A stretch of DNA of 64,000 bases from NCBI RefSeq assembly GCF_030063135.1, contig NZ_JASISO010000008.1, positions 1-64,000 on the forward strand. The letters run 5' to 3'. Within the stretch, counting starts at the first letter, position 1. Every line of letters begins with the position of its first letter. Shown here one piece after another: positions 52,146 to 60,330 of the stretch. Under the pieces are notes generated by a model. The model made no database searches and had not been told where the DNA came from. It saw only the letters and a program-made list of their open reading frames with translations. A program made the translations under genes and the position numbers. This stretch comes from Streptomyces sp. G-G2 (GTDB lineage Bacteria; Actinomycetota; Actinomycetes; Streptomycetales; Streptomycetaceae).

Positions 52146-52206
52146 GGTGCGGTGCGTGCGGTGCGGTGCGGGCGTGCGGTGCGGTCCGGCATGCGGTGCG
52201 GTGCCG
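52146..52206. repeat. Short GCGGT repeats in the C39-gene leader
   Basis: The stretch is built from overlapping GTGCG and GCGGT units, as in GTGCGGTGCG at 52161-52170. It lies within 80 bases of the C39-like peptidase start. It is low-complexity sequence that may vary between strains. Confidence 0.6.
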
Positions 52207-52300
52207 TACGGCTGGTACGTGGTCCGGCCAGCCTCCCAGTTCGCGGGGGGCCGATGCCAGGGTGCCGGGGCCGTGTCGCGCATCCCCGTAGGCTGGCGAA

Positions 52301-52957
52301 GTGGAACCCCTGACCCCGCCCGCGGCGGCCCCCCGCCCCCTCGCACCGCTCGCCCGGGAGCTCGCCGCCCTGCCGCCGTCCCTGGGCCCGGTCCGGGTGA
52401 TCGGCGTCGACGGGCACGCCGGATCGGGCAAGAGCACCTTCGCCGGGCGGCTGTCCGAGGCCCTCGGCGGGGCGCCCGTGCTCCACCTCGACGACGTGGC
52501 CACCCACGAGGAGCTGTTCGGCTGGACGGAGCGGCTGCGCGCCCAGGTGCTGGATCCGCTCGCGGCCGGGCGGGCGGCCCATTGGGCGCCGTACGACTGG
52601 GTGGCGCGCCGGTTCGGCCCCGAGCGCGCGCTGGAGCCGCCGCGGGTGCTGATCGTCGAGGGCGTGGGCGCCGGGCGGCGGGCGCTGCGGCCGCACCTGG
52701 CGCGGCTGATGTGGATGGAGATGCCCCGGGAGCAGTCCTGGGGGCGCGGGCGGAGCAGGGACGGGCGCGAACTGTCACTCTTCTGGGACGGATGGGAGCG
52801 CGCGGAGCGCGCGCACTTCACGGACGACCCTTCGCGCCCCTTCGCCGACACGCTGGTGCGCCAGAGCGGTACGGGATACGAGTGGTCTTCCGGGGCGGAT
52901 GCGACTGCCCTGCGAGCCCTTTTCGTCGCCGAGAGTGACGAACTCCCCAGGTCCTGA
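52301..52957 (+). CDS. Uridine-kinase-like P-loop protein
   Basis: The 218-residue protein has a P-loop VDGHAGSGKSTFAG (residues 37-50) and the LHLDDVATHEE segment typical of the uridine kinase/phosphoribulokinase-like group, with Walker B-like VLIVEGVGAG. Its substrate is unknown. The start is GTG at 52301 with no Shine-Dalgarno; TAGGCT lies 6 nt upstream, consistent with a leaderless transcript. Confidence 0.82.
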   Translation: MEPLTPPAAAPRPLAPLARELAALPPSLGPVRVIGVDGHAGSGKSTFAGRLSEALGGAPVLHLDDVATHEELFGWTERLRAQVLDPLAAGRAAHWAPYDWVARRFGPERALEPPRVLIVEGVGAGRRALRPHLARLMWMEMPREQSWGRGRSRDGRELSLFWDGWERAERAHFTDDPSRPFADTLVRQSGTGYEWSSGADATALRALFVAESDELPRS

Positions 52958-53344
52958 CCCGAGCCCGGCCCGGTCCGCACACGCAGGCCCCGGGTCCCTC
53001 CTGGGTGCGCTTGACCTGCCCCCGCGACGGCCTTACGTTCTGAATGTGCGGTTTTTCAGGGCCGCCGAAGACGCGGAGCCCCCGGTTGTTCCCCCGTGAC
53101 CGGGGGCTTCGTCCTGTCCCGGGAGCCTCCGCGGCCGTCCCTTCGGCCGCCGATCCCCTCACACACCTTCACGCTCCGTGATCACTTGCGCCCGGGGCGC
53201 ACCTCGGACGCGTTCCCGCCGCACCCTACGTAAGGCCCGTGACCGCAGGTACGATGCCACCCTGATTTCATCGGCGCATGGGCAACTCACGTGCAGCACA
53301 CGGGGGTTGACGCGCACCACGGGGGCAGGCTTGTGGGGGATGTG
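52958..53344 (+). promoter_or_regulatory. 387-base gene-free region holding a promoter for a small RNA (TTGACC 53011-53016, TACGTT 53034-53039)
   Basis: TTGACC and TACGTT are 17 bases apart, an excellent vegetative promoter. It drives rightward into a hairpin-ended transcript (see the ncRNA entry). After the hairpin, 53110-53344 is a leader for the AAA+ gene with A/T-richer stretches near 53165 and 53260. No coding frame is convincing. Confidence 0.7.
53046..53112 (+). ncRNA. Candidate small RNA with two hairpins
   Basis: A strong promoter ends at 53039, so transcription should begin near 53046. The transcript would contain a first hairpin (GCGG 53048-53051 with CCGC 53062-53065) and then a terminator-like hairpin. 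In the latter, AGCCCCCGGT (53077-53086) pairs with ACCGGGGGCT (53099-53108), with a 12-base loop containing CCCCC, and is followed by a short T-containing stretch. The C-rich loop could pair with G-rich ribosome-binding sites, as in known Gram-positive sRNAs. A leaderless ATG at 53043 would give a 45-codon frame, but its third positions are not biased. Confidence 0.55.
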
Positions 53345-55306
53345 ATGGACTTCGCCGCGCGAGGCAGTGCCTACGCCCCGGCCGAACTCGCCTGGCTGCG
53401 CGGGGTGGACGCCTGCACGATGGGCGCCTATCCGCAGGCCGAGGAGGAGTTCCGGGCAGCCGTACTGCTCGATCCCTCGATGGCCGACGCCTGGCTGGGG
53501 CTGCACGCGCTGCGGGTGGACACCACCAACGCGTTATTGCGCATGTACGCCCACCGGGACCGCTTCGGGGAACAGCGCGCCCGGCACCGGCGCACGCTCA
53601 ACTCCTGGTATTGGCTGGGCTGGTGGGTCCAGCCCGTACTGGAGAGCAGGCGCGACCTGCTGCTCGCGCACGCCTCGCACTGGCTGGACGGCCGCCACGT
53701 GCCCGAACTGGACCAGGCGCTGGCCGCGCTGCCCCCGGTGGACACCGATCCGCAGGTGCGCTTCCTGCACGCCTGCCGGGCCTATCTGGTCAAGGACTGG
53801 GAGCAGTTGGTCCGCCAGACCGAGCCGCTCGTCGACGATCCGCTGCTCGGCATCGAGGCCGGGCTGTTCGGCGGGATGGCCCGGGTCCGGCTGGAGATGT
53901 ACGGGCAGGCGGAGCCGATGCTGTCGGCGGCGCTGATGCGCTGCCGCAGCGAGCAGCCGCAGCGCAAGGAGCTGCGCTACTGGCTGGCCCGGGCGCACGA
54001 GGGCACCGGGCGCAGCGCGGCCGCGCTGCCGCTGTACCGCGCGGTGCACCGGGTGGACCCGGCGTTCATGGACACCGCGGCCCGGCTGACCGCCATCGCC
54101 GAGAACGACGGCCTGGACGGGCTGGACGGCCTCGACGGCTACGGGCTCTCCGCGGCGGACGGGAACCTCGCCGCCGTGGCCCTGGCCGGCGGCCTCGGGC
54201 AGGACATCGCGGCGGACGGGCAGCTCGAGGCGGACCCGCTGCTCTCGGCCGAGCCTCCGGAGGCCCGCTTCGGGCCGGGCCCGGGCGCGCCGAACCTGCC
54301 GGTGGGGCCGGGGCAGGGAGCCGACGGCTCCGGCCGGGTGGACGGCGTACGGCACCGGGCGGGCGTACCGCCGCAGGCCGCGCCACCGGGGCTGCCGACG
54401 GGACCGGCGGATCCGGCGCTGCTCGCCGAGGCGCTCGCCGAGCTGGAGCGGATGGTGGGCCTGGAGCCGGTCAAGCGGCAGGTCAAGGCGCTCTCCGCGC
54501 AGCTGCACATGGCCCGGCTGCGGGCCGGGCAGGGGCTGCCGGTGCAGCCGCCGAAACGGCACTTCGTCTTCTCCGGGCCCTCCGGTACGGGCAAGACGAC
54601 GGTGGCGCGGATCCTGGGCCGGGTGTTCTACGCGCTCGGGCTGCTCGGCGGCGACCACCTGGTGGAGGCCCAACGGGCCGATCTGGTCGGCGAGTTCCTG
54701 GGGCAGACCGCCGTCAAGGCCAACGAGCTGATCGACTCGGCGATCGGCGGGGTGCTGTTCGTGGACGAGGCCTACAGCCTGTCCAACTCGGGCTACAGCA
54801 AGGGCGATGCCTACGGGGACGAGGCGCTCCAGGTGCTGCTCAAGCGCGCCGAGGACAACCGCGACCACCTGGTGGTGATCCTGGCGGGCTACCCGGCGGG
54901 CATGGACCGGCTGCTCGCGACCAATCCCGGGCTCTCCTCCCGGTTCACCACCCGGGTGGACTTCCCGAGCTACCGCCCCCTCGAACTGACCGCGATCGGC
55001 GGGGTGCTGGCCGACGCGAACGGGGACAGCTGGGACGAGGAGGCCCTGGAGGAGCTGCGCAGCATCAGCGGGCACGTGGTGGAGCAGGGCTGGATCGACG
55101 AGCTGGGCAACGGCCGCTTCCTGCGCACCCTGTACGAGAAGAGCTGCGCCTACCGGGACCTGCGGCTCGCCGGGTACGCGCTGACCCCGTCCCGGGAGGA
55201 CCTGTCGACGCTGCGCCTGGCGGACCTGATGCAGGCCTACGGCGAGGTGCTGTCGGGCCGGGGCCCGCAGGACCGGGGACGCACGGATCCGCCGCCCCCC
55301 ATGTAG
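53345..55306 (+). CDS. TPR plus CbxX/EccA-like AAA+ ATPase
   Basis: The 653-residue protein has an N-terminal TPR-like helical half (about 1-250) and a variable Gly/Asp-rich linker (DGLDGLDGLDGYG, 255-350). A C-terminal AAA+ domain follows, with Walker A GPSGTGKTTVARIL (near 411) and Walker B GVLFVDEAYSL (near 473), then a sensor arginine region. This is the EccA/SpoVK/CbbX layout. EccA drives type VII secretion chaperone cycles, but no ESX genes lie here, so the partner is unknown. ATG 53345 has GGGGG upstream; a GTG at 53291 is possible. Confidence 0.85.
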   Translation: MDFAARGSAYAPAELAWLRGVDACTMGAYPQAEEEFRAAVLLDPSMADAWLGLHALRVDTTNALLRMYAHRDRFGEQRARHRRTLNSWYWLGWWVQPVLESRRDLLLAHASHWLDGRHVPELDQALAALPPVDTDPQVRFLHACRAYLVKDWEQLVRQTEPLVDDPLLGIEAGLFGGMARVRLEMYGQAEPMLSAALMRCRSEQPQRKELRYWLARAHEGTGRSAAALPLYRAVHRVDPAFMDTAARLTAIAENDGLDGLDGLDGYGLSAADGNLAAVALAGGLGQDIAADGQLEADPLLSAEPPEARFGPGPGAPNLPVGPGQGADGSGRVDGVRHRAGVPPQAAPPGLPTGPADPALLAEALAELERMVGLEPVKRQVKALSAQLHMARLRAGQGLPVQPPKRHFVFSGPSGTGKTTVARILGRVFYALGLLGGDHLVEAQRADLVGEFLGQTAVKANELIDSAIGGVLFVDEAYSLSNSGYSKGDAYGDEALQVLLKRAEDNRDHLVVILAGYPAGMDRLLATNPGLSSRFTTRVDFPSYRPLELTAIGGVLADANGDSWDEEALEELRSISGHVVEQGWIDELGNGRFLRTLYEKSCAYRDLRLAGYALTPSREDLSTLRLADLMQAYGEVLSGRGPQDRGRTDPPPPM

Positions 55307-55330
55307 CGGGGACGGCGGACCGGGTGCCCG

Positions 55331-56401
55331 CTAGCGGGTCAGCGCCCGCTCGGGGCGCCGGGCGGGCGGGGCGGTCGTGCGGTGCGCGGGATCGCGTACC
55401 TCACCGACCAGTTTCTCCAGTACGTCCTCCAGCGCGACCAGCCCGAGCACCCGGCCGGCGGGGTCCGCGACCTGCGCCAGGTGGGTGGCGTCCCGCCGCA
55501 TGACGCTGAGCGCGTCGTCCAGCGGCAGGGTGGCCGACAGGGTGGTCATCCGGCGCCAGACCCGCTGCGGGACGGCCCCTTCCCGGTGTTCCAGGTCGAG
55601 TACGTCCTTCACGTGGACGTAGCCCATGAAGGAGCCGCTGTCCGCGCGGACCGGAAAGCGCGAGTACCCGGTGCGGACGGTCAGCTGCTCGATCTCGCGC
55701 GGGGTCACCGAGGGGGTGACCGTGACCAGCCGGTCGCGGGCGAGGAGGACGTCGGTGACCGGGCGGCTGCCCAGTTCGAGGGCGTCCTCCAGGCGCTCCT
55801 GCTCGCCCTGCTTCAGGAACCCGGCCTGCCGGGAGTCCTCGACGAGCCGGCCGAGCTGGGCACTGGTGTAGACGGCCTCGACCTCGTCCTTGGGCTCGAC
55901 CTTGAAGAGGCGGAGCACCAGGATCGCGCAAGCGCCCAGCGCGGTGGTGACCGGCCCGCAGAGGCGGGCGAAGGCGACCAGGCCGGGGCTGAACCACAGG
56001 GCGGTCTTCTCCGGGGCGGCCATGGCGAGGTTCTTGGGGACCATCTCGCCGATGACCAGGTGGAGGAAGACCACCGCGGCGAGCGCGAAGGCGTAGCCGA
56101 GGGGGTGGACGAGGCCGTGCGGGACCCGTACGGCCTCGAAGAGCGGCTCCAGGAGCCGGGCCACGGTGGGTTCGGCGACCGCTCCGAGGGTGAGGGAGCA
56201 GACGGTGATGCCGAACTGGGCCGCGGCCATCATCCGGGGCAGGTTCTCCAGCCCGTGCAGCACCTGGCGGGCCCGCTTGGAGGAGGCCGCCAGGGGTTCG
56301 ATCTGGCTGCGGCGGACGGAGACGAGCGCGAACTCGGCGCCGACGAAGAAGCCGTTGGCCAGGACGAGGAGCAGGGCGAAGAGCAGTTGGAGGGCGTTCA
56401 C
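55331..56401 (-). CDS. CNNM/CorC-like membrane protein with CBS domains (first of tandem pair)
   Basis: The 356-residue protein has an N-terminal DUF21/CNNM transmembrane domain (ANGFFVGAEFALVSVRRSQIEPLA, IGEMVPKNLAMAAP). A pair of CBS domains follows (TVTPSVTPREIEQLTVRTGYSRFPV and ALSVMRRDATHLAQVADPAGRVLGLVALEDVLEKLVGEV). The C-terminal CorC domain is missing, unlike its paralogue. The family is linked to Mg2+/Co2+ export. ATGA overlap at 56398-56401 couples it to the next gene. Confidence 0.9.
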   Translation of the reverse strand: MNALQLLFALLLVLANGFFVGAEFALVSVRRSQIEPLAASSKRARQVLHGLENLPRMMAAAQFGITVCSLTLGAVAEPTVARLLEPLFEAVRVPHGLVHPLGYAFALAAVVFLHLVIGEMVPKNLAMAAPEKTALWFSPGLVAFARLCGPVTTALGACAILVLRLFKVEPKDEVEAVYTSAQLGRLVEDSRQAGFLKQGEQERLEDALELGSRPVTDVLLARDRLVTVTPSVTPREIEQLTVRTGYSRFPVRADSGSFMGYVHVKDVLDLEHREGAVPQRVWRRMTTLSATLPLDDALSVMRRDATHLAQVADPAGRVLGLVALEDVLEKLVGEVRDPAHRTTAPPARRPERALTR

Positions 56402-57798
56402 CGGGTGACCGCCATCTCGCGTGCGGCCACGGAGCCCGTGCTACCGGAGGAGCCGGAGCCGGAATCCGGTTCCGTTCCCGCGCCGCCGTCGGCCGTACGG
56501 ACGAGCCGGACCCGCTCGGCGCGGTAGCGGCCGACCTGGCGGACGGAGAGCTTCCAGCCGGGCAGTTCGGCCCGGTCCCCGGGGGCGGGGATCCGGCCGA
56601 GCAGGTCGGCGACCAGCCCGGCGACGGTCTCGTAGGGCCCTTCGGGCACGTCGAGGCCTATCCGGCGCAGGGTGTGCACCCGGCAGCTGCCGTCGGCCTC
56701 CCAGCAGGGACGGCCGTCCTCGGCGGGCACGGCGGCCAGCTCGGGGCTCTCGTCCTCGGCGAGGTCGTGCTCGTCGCGGACCTCGCCGACGAGTTCCTCC
56801 ACGATGTCCTCCAGGGTGACGACTCCGGCGGTGCCGCCGTACTCGTCGACGACGACGGCCATCGGCTGTTCGCTGCGCAGCCGCTCCAGCAGCGGCTGCA
56901 CCGGCAGGGAGCCGGGCACCAGCAGCGGGGCGACACAGATCCGGCCCACGGTGGTGCGGAAGCGCTCGGACTCGGGCACGGCGAGGGCGTCCTTGAGGTG
57001 GACCACGCCGGTGATCTCGTCGATGCGCTCCCGGTAGACCGGGAAGCGGGACAGCCCGGTGGCCCGGGTCAGGTTGAGCACGTCGGCCGCGGTGGCGGTG
57101 TGCTGGAGCGCGCTGACCTTCACCCGGGGGGTCATGACGTGCTGGGCGGTCAGCTCGCCGAGCGAGAGGGTGCGGACGAAGAGGTCGGCGGTGTCCTGTT
57201 CCAGGGTGCCCGCCTGAGCCGAATGGCGGACCAGGGAGACCAGTTCGCCCGGGGTGCGGGCGGAGGTCATCTCCTCGGCGGGCTCCACGCCCAGCGCCCG
57301 GACGAGCCGGTTCGCGACGGCGTTGAGACCGGCGATGACGGGCCGGAAGGCACGGGAGAAGGCGTCCTGGGGACCGGCCACGATACGGGCCACCTGGAGC
57401 GGCCGGGAAACCGCCCAGTTCTTCGGGACCAGCTCGCCGACGACCATCTGTACGGCCGAGGCGACCAGCATGCCGGTGACGACGGCGATCCCGGTGACCG
57501 CCCCGCGGGGCAGTCCGGTCGCCGCGAGCGGCCCGGTGAGCAGCCCGGCGAGGGCGGGCTCGGCGAGCATGCCGACCACGAGGGAGGTGAGGGTGATGCC
57601 GAGCTGGGTTCCGGAGAGCTGGAACGACAGCTCCCGCAGGGCCTTGACGACCGTACGGGCGCGCTTGTCGCCGTCGGCGGCGGCGCGTTCGGCCTCGGGT
57701 CTCTCCACCGTGACGAGGCCGAATTCGGCCGCCACGAAGAAACCGTTGGCGAGGATCAGGGCGAATGCCGCCACGAGCAGGATGAGCGGGGTGGTCAT
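56398..57798 (-). CDS. CNNM/CorC-like membrane protein with CBS and CorC domains (second of tandem pair)
   Basis: The 466-residue protein has the CNNM domain (ANGFFVAAEFGLVTVERPEAERAA, VGELVPKNWAVSRPL). CBS domains follow, including SRFPVYRERIDEITGVVHLKDAL and MAVVVDEYGGTAGVVTLEDIVEELVGEV. A C-terminal CorC/HlyC transporter-associated domain contains EGPYETVAGLVADLLGRIPAPGD. A disordered Gly/Ser tail ends it. This is the upstream gene of the coupled pair. Confidence 0.9.
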   Translation of the reverse strand: MTTPLILLVAAFALILANGFFVAAEFGLVTVERPEAERAAADGDKRARTVVKALRELSFQLSGTQLGITLTSLVVGMLAEPALAGLLTGPLAATGLPRGAVTGIAVVTGMLVASAVQMVVGELVPKNWAVSRPLQVARIVAGPQDAFSRAFRPVIAGLNAVANRLVRALGVEPAEEMTSARTPGELVSLVRHSAQAGTLEQDTADLFVRTLSLGELTAQHVMTPRVKVSALQHTATAADVLNLTRATGLSRFPVYRERIDEITGVVHLKDALAVPESERFRTTVGRICVAPLLVPGSLPVQPLLERLRSEQPMAVVVDEYGGTAGVVTLEDIVEELVGEVRDEHDLAEDESPELAAVPAEDGRPCWEADGSCRVHTLRRIGLDVPEGPYETVAGLVADLLGRIPAPGDRAELPGWKLSVRQVGRYRAERVRLVRTADGGAGTEPDSGSGSSGSTGSVAAREMAVTR

Positions 57799-57976
57799 GC
57801 CGCCGCCTCCGAGGGGAGGGCGGCGCGTGTACTACCGGACGATCCGTCCATTGCTGGAGGGAGTCACTCCTCAAGTCGCAGGTACCCACGGGCCGGGTTG
57901 TCCCGGGGAGGGTGGGAGGGCGCGGGAAGGCGCCCCGCCACCAGGGTAGTCATTGAGATCGTGGCCGCAATGGCAC

Positions 57977-58441
57977 TCAGCGGTCGAGCTGGCCGCTTCC
58001 GTGGTTCTCGGCCAGCGCGCGCAGGGCGCGGGCGTCGCCGATCGCCTGCTGCTTGGCCACTCCGGGCTGGATCCCGAGGGCGGGCAGGCTGGTGCCGTCG
58101 TTGAGGTCGAGGAACACCCACGGGTCGCCGGGGCGGAGGTTGACGCGCAGGATCTGCGCCCATTCCAGCCGCCGGGTGGTGGTCAGGTTGACGACGGTGA
58201 CCCCGGCCTCGTCCGCGACCACCTTGGGGCGGCTGAGCAGCACCAGGACGGAGGAGAGCAGCACGGCCGTGAAGACGAAGCTGAGCCGCTCGCCGCCCCC
58301 GAGGCCCTCCAGCATCAGGGCGATCGCCGTGATGGTGAGGAACATGGCGAGCCCGACGCCCAGCAGGACCACGCGGGTCCGGGTCGGCCGGAAGGTGACC
58401 GGCAGGGCGGGCAGTGCGGACTGGGCGGCGGACTCGCTCAT
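57977..58441 (-). CDS. PH-domain-like membrane protein
   Basis: The 154-residue protein has two transmembrane helices (about 24-45 and 51-69) and then a bacterial PH-like domain (KVVADEAGVTVVNLTTTRRLEWAQILRVNLRPGDPWVFLDLNDGTSLPALGI). The conserved tryptophan and Gly-Asp turn are in place. Function unknown. It lies 54 bases downstream of hisG and may be co-transcribed with it. Confidence 0.82.
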   Translation of the reverse strand: MSESAAQSALPALPVTFRPTRTRVVLLGVGLAMFLTITAIALMLEGLGGGERLSFVFTAVLLSSVLVLLSRPKVVADEAGVTVVNLTTTRRLEWAQILRVNLRPGDPWVFLDLNDGTSLPALGIQPGVAKQQAIGDARALRALAENHGSGQLDR

Positions 58442-58495
58442 GAGGTGCTCGGTTCTACGAAAGGACGTACGGAGGGACGGCTTCGGCCGGGCGGG

Positions 58496-59344
58496 TCAGA
58501 GCCTGCAGGCGTGGATCGAGGTGGTGAGGATCGCGCGCGCGCCCAGCTCGTACAGGTCGTCCATGATCCGCTGGGCCTCCTTGGCCGGAACCATCGCACG
58601 GACGGCGACCCAGCCCTCGTTGTGAAGCGGGGAGACCGTCGGCGACTCCAGGCCCGGGGTGAGGGCCACGGCGCGCTCCAGGTGCTCGGCGCGGCAGTCG
58701 TAGTCCATCATCACGTAGCTGCGGGCCACCAGGACGCCCTGGAGGCGGCGCAGGAACTGCTGGGCCCGCGGGTCGTCGGCGCTGGTGCCGCTGCCGCGGA
58801 TGACCACGGCCTCGGAGGTCATGATCGGCTCGCCGATGACCTCCAGGCCCGCGTTGCGCAGGCTGGTGCCGGTCTCGACGACGTCCGCGATGATCTGGGC
58901 GACGCCGAGCTGGATGGCCGTCTCGACCGCGCCGTCGAGGTGCACGACGGAGGCGTCGATGCCCTTCTCGGCGAGGTGCTTGGCGACGATCCCCTCGTAG
59001 GAGGTGGCGATCGTCATCCCGGTGAAGTCCTCGGGGCCCTTCGCCGTGCCGGGGATGGTGGCGTAGCGGAAGGTGGAGCGGCCGAAGTTCAGCGCCAGGA
59101 TCTCCTCGGCGCTGGCGCCGGAGTCGAGCAGCAGGTCACGGCCGGTGATGCCGATGTCGAGCTTGCCCGAGGACACGTAGATCGCGATGTCCTTGGGGCG
59201 GAGGTAGAAGAACTCCACCTCGTTGTCGGGGTCGACGACCACGAGCTCCTTGGACTCCTTGCGCATCCGGTAGCCGGCCTCATGGAGCATCGCCGACGCC
59301 GGTCCGGAGAGGGAACCCTTGTTGGGGACGGCGATGCGCAGCAT
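58496..59344 (-). CDS. hisG: ATP phosphoribosyltransferase (long form)
   Basis: The 282-residue protein is the first enzyme of histidine synthesis, joining ATP and PRPP. MLRIAVPNKGSLSGPA opens the family; LDIGITGRDLLLDSGA and TATSYEGIVAKHL lie in the catalytic core, and ADVVETGTSLR is the PRPP loop. The C-terminal regulatory domain (TPGLESPTVSPLHNEGWVAVRAMVP) marks the histidine-inhibited long form, which does not need HisZ. hisE lies immediately upstream. Confidence 0.95.
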   Translation of the reverse strand: MLRIAVPNKGSLSGPASAMLHEAGYRMRKESKELVVVDPDNEVEFFYLRPKDIAIYVSSGKLDIGITGRDLLLDSGASAEEILALNFGRSTFRYATIPGTAKGPEDFTGMTIATSYEGIVAKHLAEKGIDASVVHLDGAVETAIQLGVAQIIADVVETGTSLRNAGLEVIGEPIMTSEAVVIRGSGTSADDPRAQQFLRRLQGVLVARSYVMMDYDCRAEHLERAVALTPGLESPTVSPLHNEGWVAVRAMVPAKEAQRIMDDLYELGARAILTTSIHACRL

Positions 59345-59373
59345 GAGTCTTCCTTGGGTGCGTAGGTGCGGGG

Positions 59374-59413
59374 GTGCTTCGGTGTCTCAGTGCTTCGGTG
59401 CTTCGGTGCTTCG
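59374..59413. repeat. 8-base GTGCTTCG repeat array between hisE and hisG
   Basis: GTGCTTCG occurs at 59374, 59390, 59398 and 59406, with a variant (GTGTCTCA) at 59382 filling the gap. This makes five 8-base units in the 110-base hisE-hisG spacer. Related GGTCTGATC/GGTCTGTTC units lie before ribH at 60300-60328. Confidence 0.8.
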
Positions 59414-59454
59414 GTGTGAAACAGCGTGGTGCGAGGGCTCGGCGGCCCGGCGGC

Positions 59455-59742
59455 TCAGAGGTGCGCGTAGACGTCGTCGAGGGAGATCCCGCGGGCGACC
59501 ATCATCACCTGTACGTGGTACAGCAGCTGCGAGATCTCCTCGGCTGCGGCTTCCTTGCCCTCGTACTCGGCGGCCATCCAGACCTCCGCGGCCTCCTCGA
59601 CCACCTTCTTGCCGATGGCATGGACGCCCTTGCCGACCAGCTCGGCGGTACGGGAGGTGCTCGGGTCGCCGTTCGCGGCCTTGAGCTGCAGCTCGGTGAA
59701 GAGCGCTTCGAACGTCTTGGGGGGCTTGGGTTGGTTCGCCAT
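59455..59742 (-). CDS. hisE: Phosphoribosyl-ATP pyrophosphatase
   Basis: The 95-residue protein has the MazG-like HisE helices: [49 protein letters not shown]. It removes pyrophosphate from phosphoribosyl-ATP in the second histidine step. The ATG at 59742 is preceded by the ribH stop by 35 bases. The longer frame upstream is a shadow over ribH. Confidence 0.94.
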   Translation of the reverse strand: MANQPKPPKTFEALFTELQLKAANGDPSTSRTAELVGKGVHAIGKKVVEEAAEVWMAAEYEGKEAAAEEISQLLYHVQVMMVARGISLDDVYAHL

Positions 59743-59777
59743 GATGGTCCTCAGAATAAGGGGTCGACGACCGCCAC

Positions 59778-60263
59778 TCAGCGCCAGGGTTCGCTGACGG
59801 TGCGCAGGGTCATGGCGGTGGCGACGGCGGCGGTGACCGCTTCGTGCCCCTTGTCCTCGTTCGACCCTTCGAGTCCGGCGCGGTCCAGCGCCTGCTCGTC
59901 GTTGTCGCAGGTCAGTACGCCGAAGCCGACGGGGACTCCGGTGTCGAGCGATACCTGGACCAGGCCCTGGGTGACGCCCTGGCAGACGTACTCGAAGTGC
60001 GGGGTGCCGCCGCGGACGACCACGCCGAGGGCGACGATGGCATCGTAACCGCGACCGGCGAGTACCTTCGCCACCACCGGGAGCTCGAAGCTGCCCGGGA
60101 CGCGCAGCAGGGTGGGCTCGTCGATGCCCAGCTCGTGCAGGGCGCGCAGGGCGCCGTCGACGAGGCCGTCCATGACCTTCTCGTGCCATTGGGCCGCGAT
60201 CACGGCTACCCGCAGGTCTCCGCAGTTCTTCACGCTCAGTTCGGGTGCGCCCTTGCCGCTCAC
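59778..60263 (-). CDS. ribH: 6,7-dimethyl-8-ribityllumazine synthase
   Basis: The 161-residue protein condenses the ribityl-pyrimidine with dihydroxybutanone phosphate. [34 protein letters not shown] and the C-terminal NEDKGHEAV are the family signatures. It forms icosahedral or pentameric shells in relatives. ribBA lies 67 bases upstream. Confidence 0.95.
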   Translation of the reverse strand: MSGKGAPELSVKNCGDLRVAVIAAQWHEKVMDGLVDGALRALHELGIDEPTLLRVPGSFELPVVAKVLAGRGYDAIVALGVVVRGGTPHFEYVCQGVTQGLVQVSLDTGVPVGFGVLTCDNDEQALDRAGLEGSNEDKGHEAVTAAVATAMTLRTVSEPWR

Positions 60264-60330
60264 GGCTCTCCTCGTGCTTTCGGTGCGTTCGGTGCTTGTC
60301 GGTCTGATCGGTCTGTTCGGTCTGATCTGT

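Noticed and set aside
53043..53177. 45-codon leaderless ORF overlapping the small RNA candidate
   Set aside because: Third positions are not G/C-biased and the frame runs through the terminator hairpin.
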